A stretch of 6,680 nucleotides of DNA. Origin: Alphaproteobacteria bacterium. GTDB taxonomy: Bacteria; Pseudomonadota; Alphaproteobacteria; GCA-2731375. Within the stretch, counting starts at the first letter, position 1. Each line of letters begins with the position of its first letter. The notes beneath the pieces were generated by a model, which was not told the DNA's origin, searched no databases, and saw nothing but the letters and a program-made list of their open reading frames with translations. Location: positions 1 through 6,680 of the forward strand of contig JASLMY010000255.1 in the NCBI GenBank assembly GCA_030746295.1. The letters are read 5' to 3'. This document shows positions 6,401-6,680 of the stretch, one piece after another. The position numbers and the translations under genes are program-made.

Positions 6401-6428
6401 ATCATAGAGTATTGTCCGGTCGCACCAA
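6401..6428 (-). promoter_or_regulatory. Candidate sigma-70 promoter for the ubiD operon
   Basis: TTGGTG (6428-6423) and TATGAT (6406-6401) are 16 nt apart, about 90 nt before the ubiD-like ATG. The -10 box matches consensus at 5 of 6 and sits in an AT-rich dip; the -35 box matches only at TTG. The remaining DNA between 6400 and 6330 shows no clear operator or riboswitch. Confidence 0.35.
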
Positions 6429-6479
6429 ACCGGCCAGCTCCGGAGACATCGCGGCGACCAGAAGTACCAGCCGGTTGTC

Positions 6480-6605
6480 TCAGACGGCGAAGCCGCGGGC
6501 CCAGCCCGTGACGATGGCGCCGATGGTGTGGTCGTCGAACTCGATGCCGAGCCCCTGCTGCGCGACCCTGCGGACGCCGGCCAGCGCCTTGACGCCGACG
6601 CTGGG
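6480..6605 (-). pseudogene. C-terminal remnant of an unidentified gene, cut by the right repeat
   Basis: From 6605 to 6483 a frame encodes 41 residues (PSVGVKALAGVRRVAQQGLG, then IEFDDHTIGAIVTGWARGFAV) before TGA 6482-6480. Nearly every third base is G or C, as in the intact genes, which supports real coding. The frame begins exactly at the repeat edge, so the 5' part is missing. After the TGA the same frame stays open for 25 codons with a protein-like reading (DNRLVLLVAAMSPELAGLVR) to TGA 6404-6402, but with weaker G/C bias. The end could thus be a true stop, a nonsense mutation, or a recoded codon. I do not recognise the family. It reads towards the ubiD-like gene, 165 nt away, and may once have belonged to the same operon. 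Confidence 0.5.
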
Positions 6606-6680
6606 TGTAAGCGGCGGAGCAAAAATACACCACTGAGGCGGCTGGGATGTCCGGCTGCGGGCGGAGCAAAAATCCGCCAC
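6606..6680 (+). mobile_element. Right-edge copy of the IS-like terminal sequence (possibly IS21 family)
   Basis: This is the exact inverted copy of bases 2-76, starting TGTAAG at the edge with the coding remnant and running off the window. Both copies point the same end inward, so they are two separate insertions or two arms of an inverted pair, not the two ends of one element enclosing these genes. Identity over all 75 bp implies a recent, multicopy element. The junction bases just inside (a G before TG here, a C on the left) differ, which places the element boundary at TG. Confidence 0.62.
6613..6680. repeat. Two 21-bp sub-repeats in the right terminal sequence
   Basis: Copies at 6613-6633 and 6660-6680 share the core GGCGGAGCAAAAAT and end in CCAC; two bases differ. 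Spacing is 47 bp, mirroring the left edge. The pattern fits spaced transposase-binding sites within one element end. Confidence 0.7.

Noticed and set aside
6402..6482. Selenoprotein reading through UGA
   Set aside because: No convincing bacterial SECIS hairpin follows the UGA, no redox motif such as CxxU surrounds it, and UGA is used as an ordinary stop by four other genes here. Kept only as a low-ranked alternative.
1..6680. The whole window as one transposon bounded by terminal inverted repeats
   Set aside because: No transposase or integrase gene lies between the repeats, both inner edges fall inside reading frames, and the internal genes look chromosomal. Two separate copies of one element end explain this better, though a composite arrangement cannot be excluded.

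Overview
The window looks like a fragment of a high-GC alphaproteobacterial chromosome, probably Rhodospirillales-like. The basis is strong G/C third-position bias, a tandem pair of type I secretion ABC genes beside a small RTX protein, and a UbiD/LpdD/UbiX decarboxylase cluster. The taxonomic call is inference only. The fragment holds two unrelated functional blocks that converge on each other, and each outer edge is cut by the same 75-bp sequence.

Left block (about 77-3803): a type I secretion locus. On the minus strand an ABC exporter (379-2076) is followed at once by the first ~100 codons of a second ABC exporter (377 down to the edge), which stops abruptly at the left repeat. Divergent from this pair, across a 287-bp intergenic region with a dyad and a direct repeat, a plus-strand gene (2364-3803) encodes an acidic RTX protein. 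It has about 14 glycine/aspartate nonapeptides and a C-terminal secretion-signal-like tail, and is the obvious candidate cargo. The first exporter's ATPase domain departs from consensus at several key positions (Walker A Lys to Arg, signature LPGGV, H-loop His to Tyr). This suggests it works as the unequal half of a heterodimer with the truncated second exporter, or that it is decaying.

Right block (6314 down to 3813, minus strand): a tight operon of a UbiD-family decarboxylase, an LpdD-like prenylated-flavin chaperone and a UbiX-family flavin prenyltransferase, with a 7-nt gap and then an ATGA overlap. UbiX makes prenyl-FMN, the LpdD-like protein probably helps deliver it, and UbiD uses it for reversible (de)carboxylation of an unsaturated or aromatic acid. 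The substrate cannot be read from the sequence. A weak promoter candidate lies about 90 nt upstream of ubiD. The RTX gene and ubiX converge with only 9 nt between their stop codons.

Edges: bases 2-76 and 6606-6680 are exact reverse complements. The inward edge of each starts with TG, contains two copies of a ~21-bp unit (core GGCGGAGCAAAAAT) and interrupts a coding sequence. This is best read as the same end of a multicopy insertion sequence, resembling the multi-repeat ends of the IS21 family, inserted on both sides, with the window ending inside each copy. No transposase is visible. I see no tRNA, rRNA or CRISPR array. The most unusual points are the degenerate exporter ATPase, the paired IS-like ends in two genes, and the in-frame UGA in the right-edge gene remnant. 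None by itself demonstrates a new system.
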